Source of the DNA: Rhizobium oryzicola
GTDB taxonomy: Bacteria > Pseudomonadota > Alphaproteobacteria > Rhizobiales > Rhizobiaceae
Assembly (NCBI RefSeq): GCF_030504645.1
Contig: NZ_JAUKWQ010000014.1
Location: 1 to 64,000, forward strand
DNA: 64,000 nt
Direction: 5' to 3'
The notes beneath the pieces were generated by a model that was given only the letters and a program-made list of their open reading frames with translations, did not search any database and was not told the DNA's origin. Every line of letters begins with the position of its first letter. Position 1 is the first letter of the stretch. Made by a program: the position numbers and the translations under genes. Of the stretch, positions 36,513-45,198 are shown piece after piece.

Positions 36513-37466
36513 ATGGATCAGTTATCGGCAATGCGGGTCTTTGTGCGCGTGGTGGAGGCCGGAAATTTTTCCAAGGCTGCCAGCTCGCTGAAGATGCCGA
36601 AGACAACCGTGACCAATCTGGTACAGGGGCTCGAAAGCCATCTTCGGACAAAACTGCTGAACCGCACCACGCGCCGTGTCGTGGTGACCACCGACGGCGC
36701 CCTGTACTACGAACGGGCTTCGCGCATTCTCTCGGAACTGGAAGAGTTGGATATCAGCATGTCCAATTCCCAGTCGCAGCCCTCGGGCAAAGTCAGAGTT
36801 GCGGTTGCCGGCGCGTTTGCGGACCTCATCATCATCCCGTCGCTCTGCGACTTTCACCAACGCTATCCGCAAATCCAGCTTGAGTTCGATATCGGCGATC
36901 GGGTGGTTGATTACGTGGCCGAAAATGTTGACTGCGCCTTGCGTGCAGGAACACCGGGCGACCAGTCAATGGTCGCGCGAAAAGTTGGCGAAATGTACCT
37001 GCGGACCTATGCCTCGCCAGCCTATCTGGCACGGACATCCATGCCTCGGCATCCGCTGGACCTTGAGCAGGGGCATACGTGCATCGGTTACATGAAGGCC
37101 GCCCATGCGGGTCGCGTCCTGCCGATGGAATTTCGAAAGGGCGACGAGGTGATCAACGTCGAACCGGACTATGCCATATCCGTCAATGAGGCGCGCAGCT
37201 ATGTCGCCGCAGCCGTGGCGGGCATCGGTATCGCCCAAGCCGTTTCGTTCATGGTGAGGGATGCCGTCGAGCGCGGTGAGCTTGTGGAAGTGCTGCCCGA
37301 TTGGCCGCGCGAGCCTTTTCCGCTTTACATCGTCTATCCGCAAAACCGCCATCTCAGCAACAAGGTGCGTGTGTTTGTAGACTGGCTGGCAAGACGCCTG
37401 CAGGAGGTCGAGCGGGCTGACGCCAACCTTGTGCCAAGGCCGAAGCCTGAGTTGATCGCCGTTTGA
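36513..37466 (+). CDS. LysR family regulator next to the RND operon
   Basis: Regulator of 317 residues from the ATG at 36513, 5 bases after GGAGG; the ATG at 36501 is an alternative. The N-terminal helix-turn-helix (MDQLSAMRVFVRVVEAGNFSKAA) has an effector-binding domain behind it (about 88-295). It is divergent from the hydrolase-RND operon across 152 A/T-rich bases, the classic LysR target position, so it probably controls the pump. It converges with a second LysR gene only 8 bases away. Confidence 0.9.
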   Translation: MDQLSAMRVFVRVVEAGNFSKAASSLKMPKTTVTNLVQGLESHLRTKLLNRTTRRVVVTTDGALYYERASRILSELEELDISMSNSQSQPSGKVRVAVAGAFADLIIIPSLCDFHQRYPQIQLEFDIGDRVVDYVAENVDCALRAGTPGDQSMVARKVGEMYLRTYASPAYLARTSMPRHPLDLEQGHTCIGYMKAAHAGRVLPMEFRKGDEVINVEPDYAISVNEARSYVAAAVAGIGIAQAVSFMVRDAVERGELVEVLPDWPREPFPLYIVYPQNRHLSNKVRVFVDWLARRLQEVERADANLVPRPKPELIAV

Positions 37467-37474
37467 GCCAGCGA

Positions 37475-38374
37475 TCAGACGGGGCGGACGCGCGTGACAT
37501 AATCTTCGAAGAACCCGGAAAAACGCGCCACCCGCCCCGGCAGCCGATCATAGGGCGGGTAGTAGAGCGTCAGCCAAAGCTGCGGTGGTTCCCAATCGGG
37601 CAACACCTGAACAAGACGCTCCTCCTTCAACGCATCCTCCACGATGAAATGGGGCAGAAGCGCCACCCCCTGCCCGTTTTCAGCAAGCCGCGCGACCAGA
37701 TCCCCATTGTTTCCGACAAGCGCCTGCCCGGCCCGCAAACGACGGGCCTTTCCGCCGCTGGAAAGTTCCCAGGTTTCCGCAAGCGCTTCGGCATCGAAGC
37801 CGATGCAGCGGGCGGGATCGAGATCGTCAGGTGTCTCCGGCTTGCCAAACCGTGCGATATAGCCGGGGGCTGCCACCAATAGGCGACGAACCGGACAGAT
37901 CTTGCGCCAGATCGTGGACTTGTCACTCGGCGGCGTGGAAATGCGGATGGCAAGATCGAACCCGCCTGCGACGATGTCGATGAACTGATCCGTCAGCGTC
38001 AGCGAAATGGCGGCGTTCGGATGCTCCACGCGAAAGCCTGTCATCACATCCGGCAGGATCTGCTGTCCGAGCGAGAGTGGCGCATTGAGCCGGATCAGGC
38101 CGCTCGTCTCCCCCTGTTGCTCACGCAACTCCTCCGCCGCCAGATCGAACTCCTTCACCAGAGGCGCCACCCTTGCCGCATAGACCGCACCGGCAGAGGT
38201 AAGCGTCACCAGCCTTGTGGTGCGCAAAAGAAGCTGCACGCCAAGGCGCTCTTCCAGAGCGCCCACAGCGCGTGTCACCGTCGGCGGCGTCAGCGACAGC
38301 TGCCGCGCCGCTGCAACGAAGCTGCGCTGGCGGGCAACCTCCAGGAAAATGCGGATGTCGATCAAATCAGGCAT
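37475..38374 (-). CDS. LysR family regulator of the dioxygenase operon
   Basis: Regulator of 299 residues. The helix-turn-helix is at the N-terminus (IDIRIFLEVARQRSFVAAARQLSLTPPTVTRAVGALE, about 5-42 in pieces) and the effector domain at about 90-290. It diverges from the ring-cleaving dioxygenase-hydrolase-pirin genes across 125 bases, so it is their likely regulator. The region between includes CAAT-N12-ATTG near 38400-38420, but I could not settle on one operator. Confidence 0.9.
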   Translation of the reverse strand: MPDLIDIRIFLEVARQRSFVAAARQLSLTPPTVTRAVGALEERLGVQLLLRTTRLVTLTSAGAVYAARVAPLVKEFDLAAEELREQQGETSGLIRLNAPLSLGQQILPDVMTGFRVEHPNAAISLTLTDQFIDIVAGGFDLAIRISTPPSDKSTIWRKICPVRRLLVAAPGYIARFGKPETPDDLDPARCIGFDAEALAETWELSSGGKARRLRAGQALVGNNGDLVARLAENGQGVALLPHFIVEDALKEERLVQVLPDWEPPQLWLTLYYPPYDRLPGRVARFSGFFEDYVTRVRPV

Positions 38375-38499
38375 GCTGCGATAATTGCCAAAAATGAAAC
38401 AATGTCCAACATATTATTGCTATTCTGTTTTGCCCTGCCTTGCATCATCTTCTGCTCAACGAACCGGGCAGACGCACGGTGAACAGAAGGAAGACAGCC

Positions 38500-39432
38500 A
38501 TGCTAAAACAGATCAAGGGACTTCATCACGTCACATCGTTGGCCGCAGACGCGCAGACAAACAGCGACTTTTTCACGAAGACGCTCGGCCTGCGCCGCGT
38601 CAAGAAGACCGTCAACTTCGATGCACCGGAAGTCTACCACCTCTACTATGGCGACGAGGTCGGCACACCCGGTTCCGTCATGACCTATTTCCCCTTCCCG
38701 CATATTACGGCGGGCCAAGCGGGTGCCGGCGAAGTGGGCGAAACCTATTTTGCGGTTCCCAAGGGCTCGCTGCCCTACTGGAAGGAACGCCTTGCCAAGC
38801 TTGGCGTCGGTGGTTTGACCGAGCACGAAGTGTTCGGTGAAAAGCGCCTGCGCTTCCATGGCCCAGACAAGGATGCCTTCTCGCTGGTCGAAGTCGATGG
38901 CGATGGCCGCCAGGGCTGGACCAAGGCCGGCATCGGCAGCGCCGAAGCCATCCATGGCTTCCAGGGCGCCAGCCTTCGCCTTCGTGATCCCGGTGCCACC
39001 CGTGAACTTCTGGGCTTCATGGGCTACCAGGAAGTGGACAAGAAGGATGAATGGTCGCGATTTGCCATTCCCGGCGGCAATGGTGCCGATGTGATCGATA
39101 TCGAAACGCTGCCGCAGGCGGGCTATGCCCACCAGGGCGCTGGCTCGGTCCACCACATCGCCTTCGCTGTTGAGAACCGCGCTGCCCAGCTGGAAGTGCG
39201 CCAGGCGCTGATGGATACCGGCTATCAGGTAACCCCGGTCATCGACCGCGACTACTTCTGGGCGATCTATTTCCGCACGCCGGGCGGCGTGCTGTTCGAA
39301 ATCGCCACCAATGAACCGGGTTTCGACCGTGACGAAGACACCGCGCATCTGGGTGAAAGCCTGAAGCTGCCGAGCCGTTACGAACCCTTCCGTGACCAGA
39401 TCAACGGTCTGCTGCTGCCGATCAAGGATTGA
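38500..39432 (+). CDS. ring-cleaving dioxygenase, VOC superfamily (MhqO type)
   Basis: Probably a metal-dependent dioxygenase acting on hydroquinone- or catechol-like compounds. It is 310 residues from the ATG at 38500 (AGAAGGA ribosome site). Two VOC modules are seen. The first starts with IKGLHHVTSLAAD and includes the first metal-site histidine; the second holds GAGSVHHIAFAV near 218-229 and FEIATNEPGF near 265-274, which supply further metal ligands. It is followed by an esterase-like hydrolase and a pirin, the combination seen in quinone-detoxification operons (mhq-like). Substrate inferred. Confidence 0.85.
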   Translation: MLKQIKGLHHVTSLAADAQTNSDFFTKTLGLRRVKKTVNFDAPEVYHLYYGDEVGTPGSVMTYFPFPHITAGQAGAGEVGETYFAVPKGSLPYWKERLAKLGVGGLTEHEVFGEKRLRFHGPDKDAFSLVEVDGDGRQGWTKAGIGSAEAIHGFQGASLRLRDPGATRELLGFMGYQEVDKKDEWSRFAIPGGNGADVIDIETLPQAGYAHQGAGSVHHIAFAVENRAAQLEVRQALMDTGYQVTPVIDRDYFWAIYFRTPGGVLFEIATNEPGFDRDEDTAHLGESLKLPSRYEPFRDQINGLLLPIKD

Positions 39433-39459
39433 CCGGAACGCCGGCCGAGGAGAACGACC

Positions 39460-40062
39460 ATGAGCCTGAATGCTTATCATGCCCTGACCAAAACACCCGC
39501 CGAGGGTCAGCCGATCATCTTCACCTTCCACGGCACGGGTGGTGACGAACACCAGTTCTCAAAGCTTGCGGAACAGATCCGGCCGGAAGCGGGACTCGTT
39601 TCCCCGCGTGGGGATGTCTCGGAAGGCGGCGCGTTGCGCTTCTTCCGCCGCACCGGCGAAGGTGTCTATGACATGGCGGATCTGGAGCAGCGCACAGAAA
39701 AGATGGCCGGCTTCATCGCCGCCCATCGCGCCGCCAACCCCGGTCATCCGGTTTACGCGCTCGGCTATTCCAACGGCGCGAACATTCTGGCGGCCGTCCT
39801 GTTAAAGCATCCGGAACTGGTAGACCGCGCAGCGCTGCTGCACCCGCTCATCCCATGGACACCAGCAGACAATGCAGGCCTCAAGGGCAAGCCAGTCCTC
39901 GTAACCGCCGGTCAGAGAGACCCGATCTGCCCGCTTCCGCTCACGGATGGCCTGATCGGCTATCTGGAAAGCCAGGGCGCTGACGTGACCAAGACGATTC
40001 ACAGCGGCGGACATGAGCTGAGGACGGAAGAGCTTCATGCTCTGCAGGCCTTCCTCTCATGA
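39460..40062 (+). CDS. alpha/beta hydrolase, carboxylesterase/phospholipase-like (MhqD type)
   Basis: Serine hydrolase of 200 residues. The oxyanion region is FHGTGGDEHQ (about 23-32), the nucleophile is in GYSNGAN (about 104-110), the catalytic aspartate in GQRDPICP (about 150-157) and the histidine in SGGHEL (about 186-191). It resembles the small hydrolases paired with ring-cleaving dioxygenases. It begins 27 bases after the dioxygenase gene, with an AGGAGAA ribosome site, and is probably cotranscribed. Confidence 0.85.
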   Translation: MSLNAYHALTKTPAEGQPIIFTFHGTGGDEHQFSKLAEQIRPEAGLVSPRGDVSEGGALRFFRRTGEGVYDMADLEQRTEKMAGFIAAHRAANPGHPVYALGYSNGANILAAVLLKHPELVDRAALLHPLIPWTPADNAGLKGKPVLVTAGQRDPICPLPLTDGLIGYLESQGADVTKTIHSGGHELRTEELHALQAFLS

Positions 40063-40150
40063 CCCAGAGCCGGCGGGACGACAGGATTCCCGCCGGCTCC
40101 CTTTAGGAGCGCCCAACCGGCATGGACCGGAAAGAGGCCAGGAGGTTACC

Positions 40151-40852
40151 ATGATCCTTATTCACGACGGCATGAGCCGCGGCCATACCAATACCGGCTG
40201 GCTGAACAGCTATCACACCTTCTCCTTTGGTTCGTTCCAGGACCCGACCCGGATGGGCTATGGGCCGCTCAGGGTGATCAACGAGGACCGGATCGTTCCG
40301 GGATCCGGCTTCTCCGAACATGCCCACGCCGAGATGGATATCCTGACACTCGTTCTCTCCGGCAAGCTCACGCACAAGGATACGCTGGGCAATATTGCGA
40401 CGATTGCGCCTGGCGAAGCTCAGTTGATGTATGCCGGCAACGGCATCCGCCATTCCGAGATGAATGCCTCGGGCGACGAGCCCGCGCATTTCCTACAGAT
40501 CTGGCTGATCCCTGATCGCCAAGGCGGCGAGGCACGCTATCAGCAGGTTGCCCTGCCCTCCCCGGAAGCTTCGCGCAACTGGACTGTGTTGGCCAGCGGC
40601 CAGGATGAACAGGCCCCGCTTCGGCTTAACTCTGACAGCCGCGTGCTGATCGCCAACCCACTGGACGGAATGTCGACCTCCGTTCCGACCAAGCCCGGGC
40701 GCCTCACCTTCCTGCACATCGTCGAAGGATTGGCTCTCTTCGACGGTGAGCGACTGACGTCCGGGGATGGTTTGCAGATCACCAACGAACAGGCGCCCGA
40801 CCTGACCTGGATCACGGATGGGCAGGCGCTTCTGTTCGACATGCCCCAATGA
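40151..40852 (+). CDS. pirin family protein (YhaK/quercetinase-like)
   Basis: Bicupin protein of 233 residues from the ATG at 40151, directly after AGGAGG; the frame extends upstream to 40037 without homology. The N-terminal cupin shows the metal-site pattern GFSEHAHAEMDILT (about 52-65) and GNGIRHSEMNAS (about 95-106). Such proteins can be quercetin dioxygenases or redox sensors. Third in the dioxygenase-hydrolase-pirin set, it is followed by a strong bidirectional terminator. Confidence 0.9.
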   Translation: MILIHDGMSRGHTNTGWLNSYHTFSFGSFQDPTRMGYGPLRVINEDRIVPGSGFSEHAHAEMDILTLVLSGKLTHKDTLGNIATIAPGEAQLMYAGNGIRHSEMNASGDEPAHFLQIWLIPDRQGGEARYQQVALPSPEASRNWTVLASGQDEQAPLRLNSDSRVLIANPLDGMSTSVPTKPGRLTFLHIVEGLALFDGERLTSGDGLQITNEQAPDLTWITDGQALLFDMPQ

Positions 40853-40890
40853 AAATCGACCGGTCGCGCAAGGCGCGACCGGTCGATTTC
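40853..40890. terminator. bidirectional terminator between pirin and MFS genes
   Basis: A stem of 17 bp (40853-40869 with 40874-40890) starts 1 base after the pirin stop. It has A/T-rich ends (AAAT and ATTT), so T-rich tails exist in both directions. It also lies 30 bases past the convergent MFS stop. Confidence 0.75.
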
Positions 40891-40919
40891 ATAAGTGCGT
40901 ATTGCGTTCATCAGCGGCA

Positions 40920-42113
40920 TCACGCAGCCTTGCGACCTCCCCAGAGCTTGATCACCACGCCAACGCCTGCGAGCACCAGGCCGAGGACGCTCACGAAGCT
41001 CCAGCCGCCGTGAAGCCAGGCGAAGGTGGCAGCAGCAGAGCCAAACGCACCGCCCAGGAACATGGCCGTCATGAAGATCGTGTTCAGCCGGCTGCGGGCT
41101 TCGGGATCAAGGGCGTAGACAATATGCTGGTTGGAGACGAGCGCGCTCTGAATGCCGAAGTCCAGAACGATGACGCCAATCACCAACGCTGCGATTGAGG
41201 GCCAGAACCCGAAGATAAGCCAGGCCACCATCGCAAGAACCGCACCGAGTCGCACCACAAAATGTGGTCCCTGGCGATCGGCCAACCGCCCTGCAAGCGG
41301 AGCCGCAAACACGCCCACCGCGCCAACGATGCCGAACAGCCCGGCCACCTGCGCACCAAGGCCAAAGGCAGGCTCCTGCAAGTGAAGCGCAAGAATGGTC
41401 CAGAAGCTGGTGAAAGAGGCAAACAGGGCGGCCTGCATCAATGCTGCCGTTCTGAGTGCCGGTTCCCGCACCCAGAGATGCGCGAGCGACGCAATGGCGC
41501 GATGATACTGCATCCGCGACGTCGGACGGTGCTCGGGCAAGGACACATACATGGCAATGGCGGCGGCCAAAGCGAGCGGCACGCCGATCCAGAACATCTC
41601 CCGCCAGCCGGCATGTTCGCCCACGAAGCCGGATAATGTTCGGCTGAACAGGATGCCGGACAAAACGCCAGCCATGACAGTACCGATGGTGGCGCCGCGT
41701 TTTTCCGGTGTCGCAAGTGTCGCGGCGAAGGGGACGATCTGTTGCGCGACGGTAGACGCCGCCCCGACCAGGAGGGATGCGAAGATCAGTGTCCAGGCCG
41801 ACGGAGCAACAGCCGCCAGTACAAGGGCCGCGGCTAGCACCACGAACTGAACGACGATCAGGCGACGGCGGTGAAGGAGATCGCCCAGCGGCAAAAGCAG
41901 GAAGAGGCCTACCGCGTAGCCCAACTGTGTCGCCGTGGAAATGAGGCCCGCCGCAGAGTGTTCTCCGAACTCCGCCTCGATCAGCCCCAGCATGGGCTGG
42001 TTGTAATAGATATTCGCCACGGCAATGCCTGCTGCGGCAGCCATTGCCAGAAGCTGAATGCCGCCTACTCCCGTACCGGCATGTGCGTGTACATGTGAAG
42101 TTACGGTCGTCAT
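40920..42113 (-). CDS. major facilitator superfamily transporter (DHA1-like)
   Basis: Inner-membrane transporter of 397 residues with about twelve hydrophobic segments. The MFS loop-2/3 motif GDLLHRRRLI is near 77-86, and the IYYNQPMLGLIEAEFG segment (about 35-50) is typical of a rhizobial/proteobacterial drug-efflux-like subgroup. A histidine-containing N-terminus (SHVHAHAG) precedes TM1. It diverges from a LysR gene across 101 bases that contain an ACTGA-N6-TCAGT palindrome, so it is probably regulated by it. Substrate unknown. Confidence 0.9.
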   Translation of the reverse strand: MTTVTSHVHAHAGTGVGGIQLLAMAAAAGIAVANIYYNQPMLGLIEAEFGEHSAAGLISTATQLGYAVGLFLLLPLGDLLHRRRLIVVQFVVLAAALVLAAVAPSAWTLIFASLLVGAASTVAQQIVPFAATLATPEKRGATIGTVMAGVLSGILFSRTLSGFVGEHAGWREMFWIGVPLALAAAIAMYVSLPEHRPTSRMQYHRAIASLAHLWVREPALRTAALMQAALFASFTSFWTILALHLQEPAFGLGAQVAGLFGIVGAVGVFAAPLAGRLADRQGPHFVVRLGAVLAMVAWLIFGFWPSIAALVIGVIVLDFGIQSALVSNQHIVYALDPEARSRLNTIFMTAMFLGGAFGSAAATFAWLHGGWSFVSVLGLVLAGVGVVIKLWGGRKAA

Positions 42114-42176
42114 GGACGTTACCTTTCGATTGATTGCCGGGAAGGATGTAGCATTGTATCGCCAGATGCATTAGAT

Positions 42177-42192
42177 ACTGATATTGTTCAGT
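42177..42192. promoter_or_regulatory. palindrome ACTGA-N6-TCAGT between MFS and LysR genes
   Basis: Perfect 5-base arms lie 22 bases before the LysR ATG and 64 bases before the MFS ATG. The position suits a LysR autoregulatory/target site. Binding is inferred. Confidence 0.4.
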
Positions 42193-42214
42193 CAGTTATG
42201 CAGAAAGTGATATA

Positions 42215-43099
42215 ATGGAGACGGATGATGTCAGGGTATTCGTGACGGCAGCGAGCGCCGGAAGCCTTTCCGCTGCAGCGCGCCGTCTCGGCCTCACCCC
42301 CATGACGGCAACCCGGCGCCTGGCGTCGCTGGAGGCCGCACTCAACGTGCGCCTGATGCAGAGGACGACCCGCTCGCTATCATTGACGCCGGAGGGAGAG
42401 GCCTTTCTTCCCTACGCACAGGCCATGGTCGAGAATAGCGAACTTGCTCTTGCCCATCTGCATGACGGAGAAGGCCACGCCTCCGGCCTGTTGCGTGTCT
42501 CCGTTCCCATCGCGTTCGGGCGCAAATTTGTGGCGCCGATCGTGCCGGCTCTGCTGGAGAAAAACCCGAAGCTGCGCATCACGCTCGACATGAACGACGC
42601 CCTGCCGGACCTTGTCGCGACCGGTATGGATCTCGCCATCCGGATTGCACGATTGAGAGACAACCAGCTGATTGCCCAGAAGCTGGCAGACAATCCGCGC
42701 TTCCTGGTCGCATCGCCGGATTATCTGCAGCGGCGGGGCACGCCACAAACCACGCAGGATATTGTGAACCACGATTGCCTGCCACTTTCCAATGCAACCC
42801 ACTGGACCTTTCAGGGCGAAAGCGGAGAGCGTCTTGCCCGGCTGAACGTAAGATTCTCAGCGAGCAGCATCGAAGGTTGTCATGCAGCATGCCTTGCTGG
42901 TGGCGGAATAGCCCTCCTCTCCCATTGGAACATTGCAGAAGATATCCGCTTAGGTCGTCTGGTACCTATTCAACTTGAAGACGCCTCGCCTGAAACGCTC
43001 GCAATATGGGCCGTCTACCCAACAACCCGGCTGGTGCTTCCGAAAGTCCGTGTGTTCATCGCCTCGCTCCGGGAAGCGCTCCATGGAGACAAGTCGTGA
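42215..43099 (+). CDS. LysR family regulator of the MFS transporter
   Basis: Regulator of 294 residues. The N-terminal helix-turn-helix (VRVFVTAASAGSLSAAARRL, about 5-24) is typical LysR, with MTATRRLASLEAALNVRLMQRTTRS completing the winged helix in two parts. The effector domain spans about 90-290. It diverges from the MFS gene and is its probable regulator. It converges on the AraC-type gene with a 21-base gap. Confidence 0.9.
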   Translation: METDDVRVFVTAASAGSLSAAARRLGLTPMTATRRLASLEAALNVRLMQRTTRSLSLTPEGEAFLPYAQAMVENSELALAHLHDGEGHASGLLRVSVPIAFGRKFVAPIVPALLEKNPKLRITLDMNDALPDLVATGMDLAIRIARLRDNQLIAQKLADNPRFLVASPDYLQRRGTPQTTQDIVNHDCLPLSNATHWTFQGESGERLARLNVRFSASSIEGCHAACLAGGGIALLSHWNIAEDIRLGRLVPIQLEDASPETLAIWAVYPTTRLVLPKVRVFIASLREALHGDKS

Positions 43100-43120
43100 G
43101 CAGGTGAAGACATCTCGGCT

Positions 43121-43738
43121 TCACCCAACGGAGAGGACTTGGACCGGACCCCATGGATGCAATCTGAGGGACGTCTGGGGCGGATTACCGTGGTAACGCC
43201 GCCACATACTTGGTGTCACCCCCGTCAATTTGCGGAACACGCGGGAAAGATGGGCCTGATCTGAAAGGCCGCAATCAAGCGCGATCTGGCAAAGCGGAGC
43301 ATCGCTTGTCAGCATCAGATGTTTGGCATGCGCAACGCGGCGGCTCAGCACATAGGCATGCGGCGATGTGCCGAAAGTCACTTTGAATGCCGCTGAGAAA
43401 TAGCTCGTGCTGAGTTTCACCAGCTTCGCCAGTTCATCCAGCGTGATGGTATGGGAAATACGCTCTTCCACATGGGCACGCAGACGATTTGCCTGCCAGG
43501 GTGCCAGCCCCCCGCTGCTATTCGTGAGAAGTCGTAACGGCTTTTCCGTGCGGGGCTTCAGGAGCGCCGAAACAAGCTTCATGCACTCCAGTGCTGTTTC
43601 CTGGTCGCGGTCAATGAAATGCACCGCTTTCGACAGCAACTCGGAGATTTCGCAGGAAGCGGATTCTTCAAGCTGGGCAGTTAAGTTTGCAGCATTATGA
43701 TCGCTGGACTGACGAATATCTGTGGCGAGGCGCAGCAT
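43121..43738 (-). CDS. AraC family transcriptional regulator
   Basis: 205 residues from the ATG at 43738 (AAGGAGCG ribosome site); the frame runs on to 43915 without homology. The C-terminal half (about 95-195) is a complete double helix-turn-helix of AraC type: LDELAKLVKLSTSYFSAAF in the first motif and CQIALDCGLSDQAHLSRVF in the second. The N-terminal about 90 residues are short for a cupin sensor domain and match nothing I recognise. The target is unknown. A divergent response regulator begins 287 bases away. Confidence 0.88.
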   Translation of the reverse strand: MLRLATDIRQSSDHNAANLTAQLEESASCEISELLSKAVHFIDRDQETALECMKLVSALLKPRTEKPLRLLTNSSGGLAPWQANRLRAHVEERISHTITLDELAKLVKLSTSYFSAAFKVTFGTSPHAYVLSRRVAHAKHLMLTSDAPLCQIALDCGLSDQAHLSRVFRKLTGVTPSMWRRYHGNPPQTSLRLHPWGPVQVLSVG

Positions 43739-43840
43739 GTTTCGCTCCTTCCGTGCATTCTCAAATTGCCATTTGATAATGAGCGGCTCGCGGAACTTTC
43801 GAAATCCTACTGAGATTGCGTTTCGCCAGACTAGGGTTTT

Positions 43841-43868
43841 GCTGACACATACCGAGGTATAGTTGCAG
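43841..43868 (+). promoter_or_regulatory. promoter-like element upstream of the FixJ-type gene
   Basis: GCTGACACATACCGAGGTAT followed by AGTTGCAG. The same framework, GCTGA...TATAGTT-GCAG, recurs at 44713-44739 ahead of the second response-regulator gene. TATAGT is a good -10, and GGTTTT 17 bases upstream is only a weak -35. A leader of about 160 bases would precede the first gene. Confidence 0.35.
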
Positions 43869-44025
43869 CCCCAGAACATGCTTAGTAGGTTCGCTCGGTA
43901 CAGCCATGGTAGCACGCTGGCGAGCGCATGTGCGATGGCACCAACGTCGTAGAGACGCTATTGTCGTGCGCACAGGGTGAGCGTGGAGTGAGGCGCTGCT
44001 TCGTTGCCGGGCAGGAAAGTCAGGA

Positions 44026-44658
44026 ATGTCGGAAGCACCGCTGGTTTTGATCGTGGATGACGAGGCACTGGTGCGCCAGGCGCTGAACACTCTGCTGCGG
44101 TCCATTGGCTATCGGGTCAAGACCTTTGCTGAGACGCAGGAACTCTACAACGATCCGGAATTGACTGCCGCCGATTGCCTGATACTGGATGTGCGCCTAC
44201 CCTTCACCAGCGGTCTCGATTTCCAGCGAAAGCTCGTGGAAAAGGGTGTGACCGTTCCGATCATCTTTGTCACTGGCTATGGCGACATCCCCATGTCGGT
44301 GCGCGCGATGAAGGCGGGCGCTGCCGATTTTCTATCGAAGCCGTTTCGGGACCAGGATCTTCTGGATGCCGTTGCGTCCGCCACCGAGAAGAGGCGCTCG
44401 GCCCGGAGCCACGATAAAACCCAGCAGGAAGTGGCCAAACGCTTCGAGAGCCTTTCCCCGCGCGAGCAGCAGATCATGACCATGGCGACATCCGGCCTGA
44501 TGAACAAGCAGATCGCAGGCGCACTCGGATTGAGCGAGATCACCGTCAAAATTCATCGCGGTAAGATCACCCGCAAGATGATGGCAAAAACCTTTGCCGA
44601 TCTGGTGAAGATGGCGGAAGTGCTGGGCCTTTCCATGACGGATCAACGTAACCCGTGA
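44026..44658 (+). CDS. FixJ-type response regulator (REC-LuxR)
   Basis: Two-domain regulator of 210 residues. The receiver domain has the acidic pair DD at 11-12, phosphoacceptor D55 in CLILDVRLP, T83 in VTGYGD and K105 in LSKPF. A LuxR-type helix-turn-helix at about 140-200 follows (LSPREQQIMTMATSG, then NKQIAGALGLSEITVKIHRG). No histidine kinase is adjacent, so its sensor must be encoded elsewhere. A second, single-domain receiver follows 149 bases downstream with a similar promoter-like element. Confidence 0.92.
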   Translation: MSEAPLVLIVDDEALVRQALNTLLRSIGYRVKTFAETQELYNDPELTAADCLILDVRLPFTSGLDFQRKLVEKGVTVPIIFVTGYGDIPMSVRAMKAGAADFLSKPFRDQDLLDAVASATEKRRSARSHDKTQQEVAKRFESLSPREQQIMTMATSGLMNKQIAGALGLSEITVKIHRGKITRKMMAKTFADLVKMAEVLGLSMTDQRNP

Positions 44659-44712
44659 TCGCCTTCCCGCCTTTAACCGAAAGATGTTTCCTGCGGCCAT
44701 ACATCCGGCTTC

Positions 44713-44739
44713 GCTGATAAACCCCTGTATAGTTTGCAG
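44713..44739 (+). promoter_or_regulatory. promoter-like element upstream of the single-domain response regulator
   Basis: GCTGATAAACCCCTGTATAG followed by TTTGCAG. It is closely similar to 43841-43868, with shared GCTGA at the start and TATAGTT-GCAG at the end. It lies 68 bases before the assigned GTG start. It is likely a promoter or binding site common to the two regulators (inference). Confidence 0.35.
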
Positions 44740-44807
44740 GAAAGGTCGAAGCTGTCATAGTCAATGAAAATGAAGAACCGGCCGGTCCGGAGATTGGTAT
44801 TGCCCCG

Positions 44808-45176
44808 GTGCAGACAGCTCATGTGGTATCCATCATTGATGATGAAATGGCGGTTCGCCGTGGCACGAGCAGCCTACTGCGATCCCTCGGCTTCTCAGTA
44901 AAGACGTTTGTTTCAGCAGAGGAATTTCTGAGTTCGAATGATATCGCCAAGACCTTCTGCATCGTCTCCGATGTCCAGATGCCAGGCATGAGCGGAATTG
45001 ATCTCTACGAACATATACGTGCGCAGGATCGCCAAATTCCGTTTATCTTCATCACGGCGTTTTCCGAAACTCTGGTCCGAAGCAGGGTTGGCGGCGAAAT
45101 CTGTGTGTTGCAAAAACCCTTTGCCGCAGACAAGCTTGTGGAATTTATTCGAAGTGTTGTGCCGGCAGCCGACTAA
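44808..45176 (+). CDS. single-domain response regulator
   Basis: A receiver domain without output domain, 122 residues. It carries DD at 11-12, phosphoacceptor D55 in IVSDVQMPGMSG, T83 in FITAFSE and K103 in LQKPF. The N-terminal part is strikingly like the receiver of the 44026 product. The start is uncertain: the GTG at 44808 has no ribosome site. The frame stays open upstream to 44733 with an acidic stretch but without ATG, GTG or TTG. A non-standard start or a sequence error is possible. It may act as a phosphate sink or signalling partner of the FixJ-type regulator (inference). Confidence 0.82.
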   Translation: MQTAHVVSIIDDEMAVRRGTSSLLRSLGFSVKTFVSAEEFLSSNDIAKTFCIVSDVQMPGMSGIDLYEHIRAQDRQIPFIFITAFSETLVRSRVGGEICVLQKPFAADKLVEFIRSVVPAAD

Positions 45177-45197
45177 GGAAGAGCCCTATGCTCTTTC
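45177..45197. terminator. weak bidirectional hairpin
   Basis: GAAGAGC and GCTCTTTC (45178-45184 with 45190-45197) form a 7-bp stem with a 5-base loop between the convergent receiver and LysE genes. T-rich bases are few, so termination strength is doubtful. Confidence 0.4.
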
Positions 45198-45198
45198 G

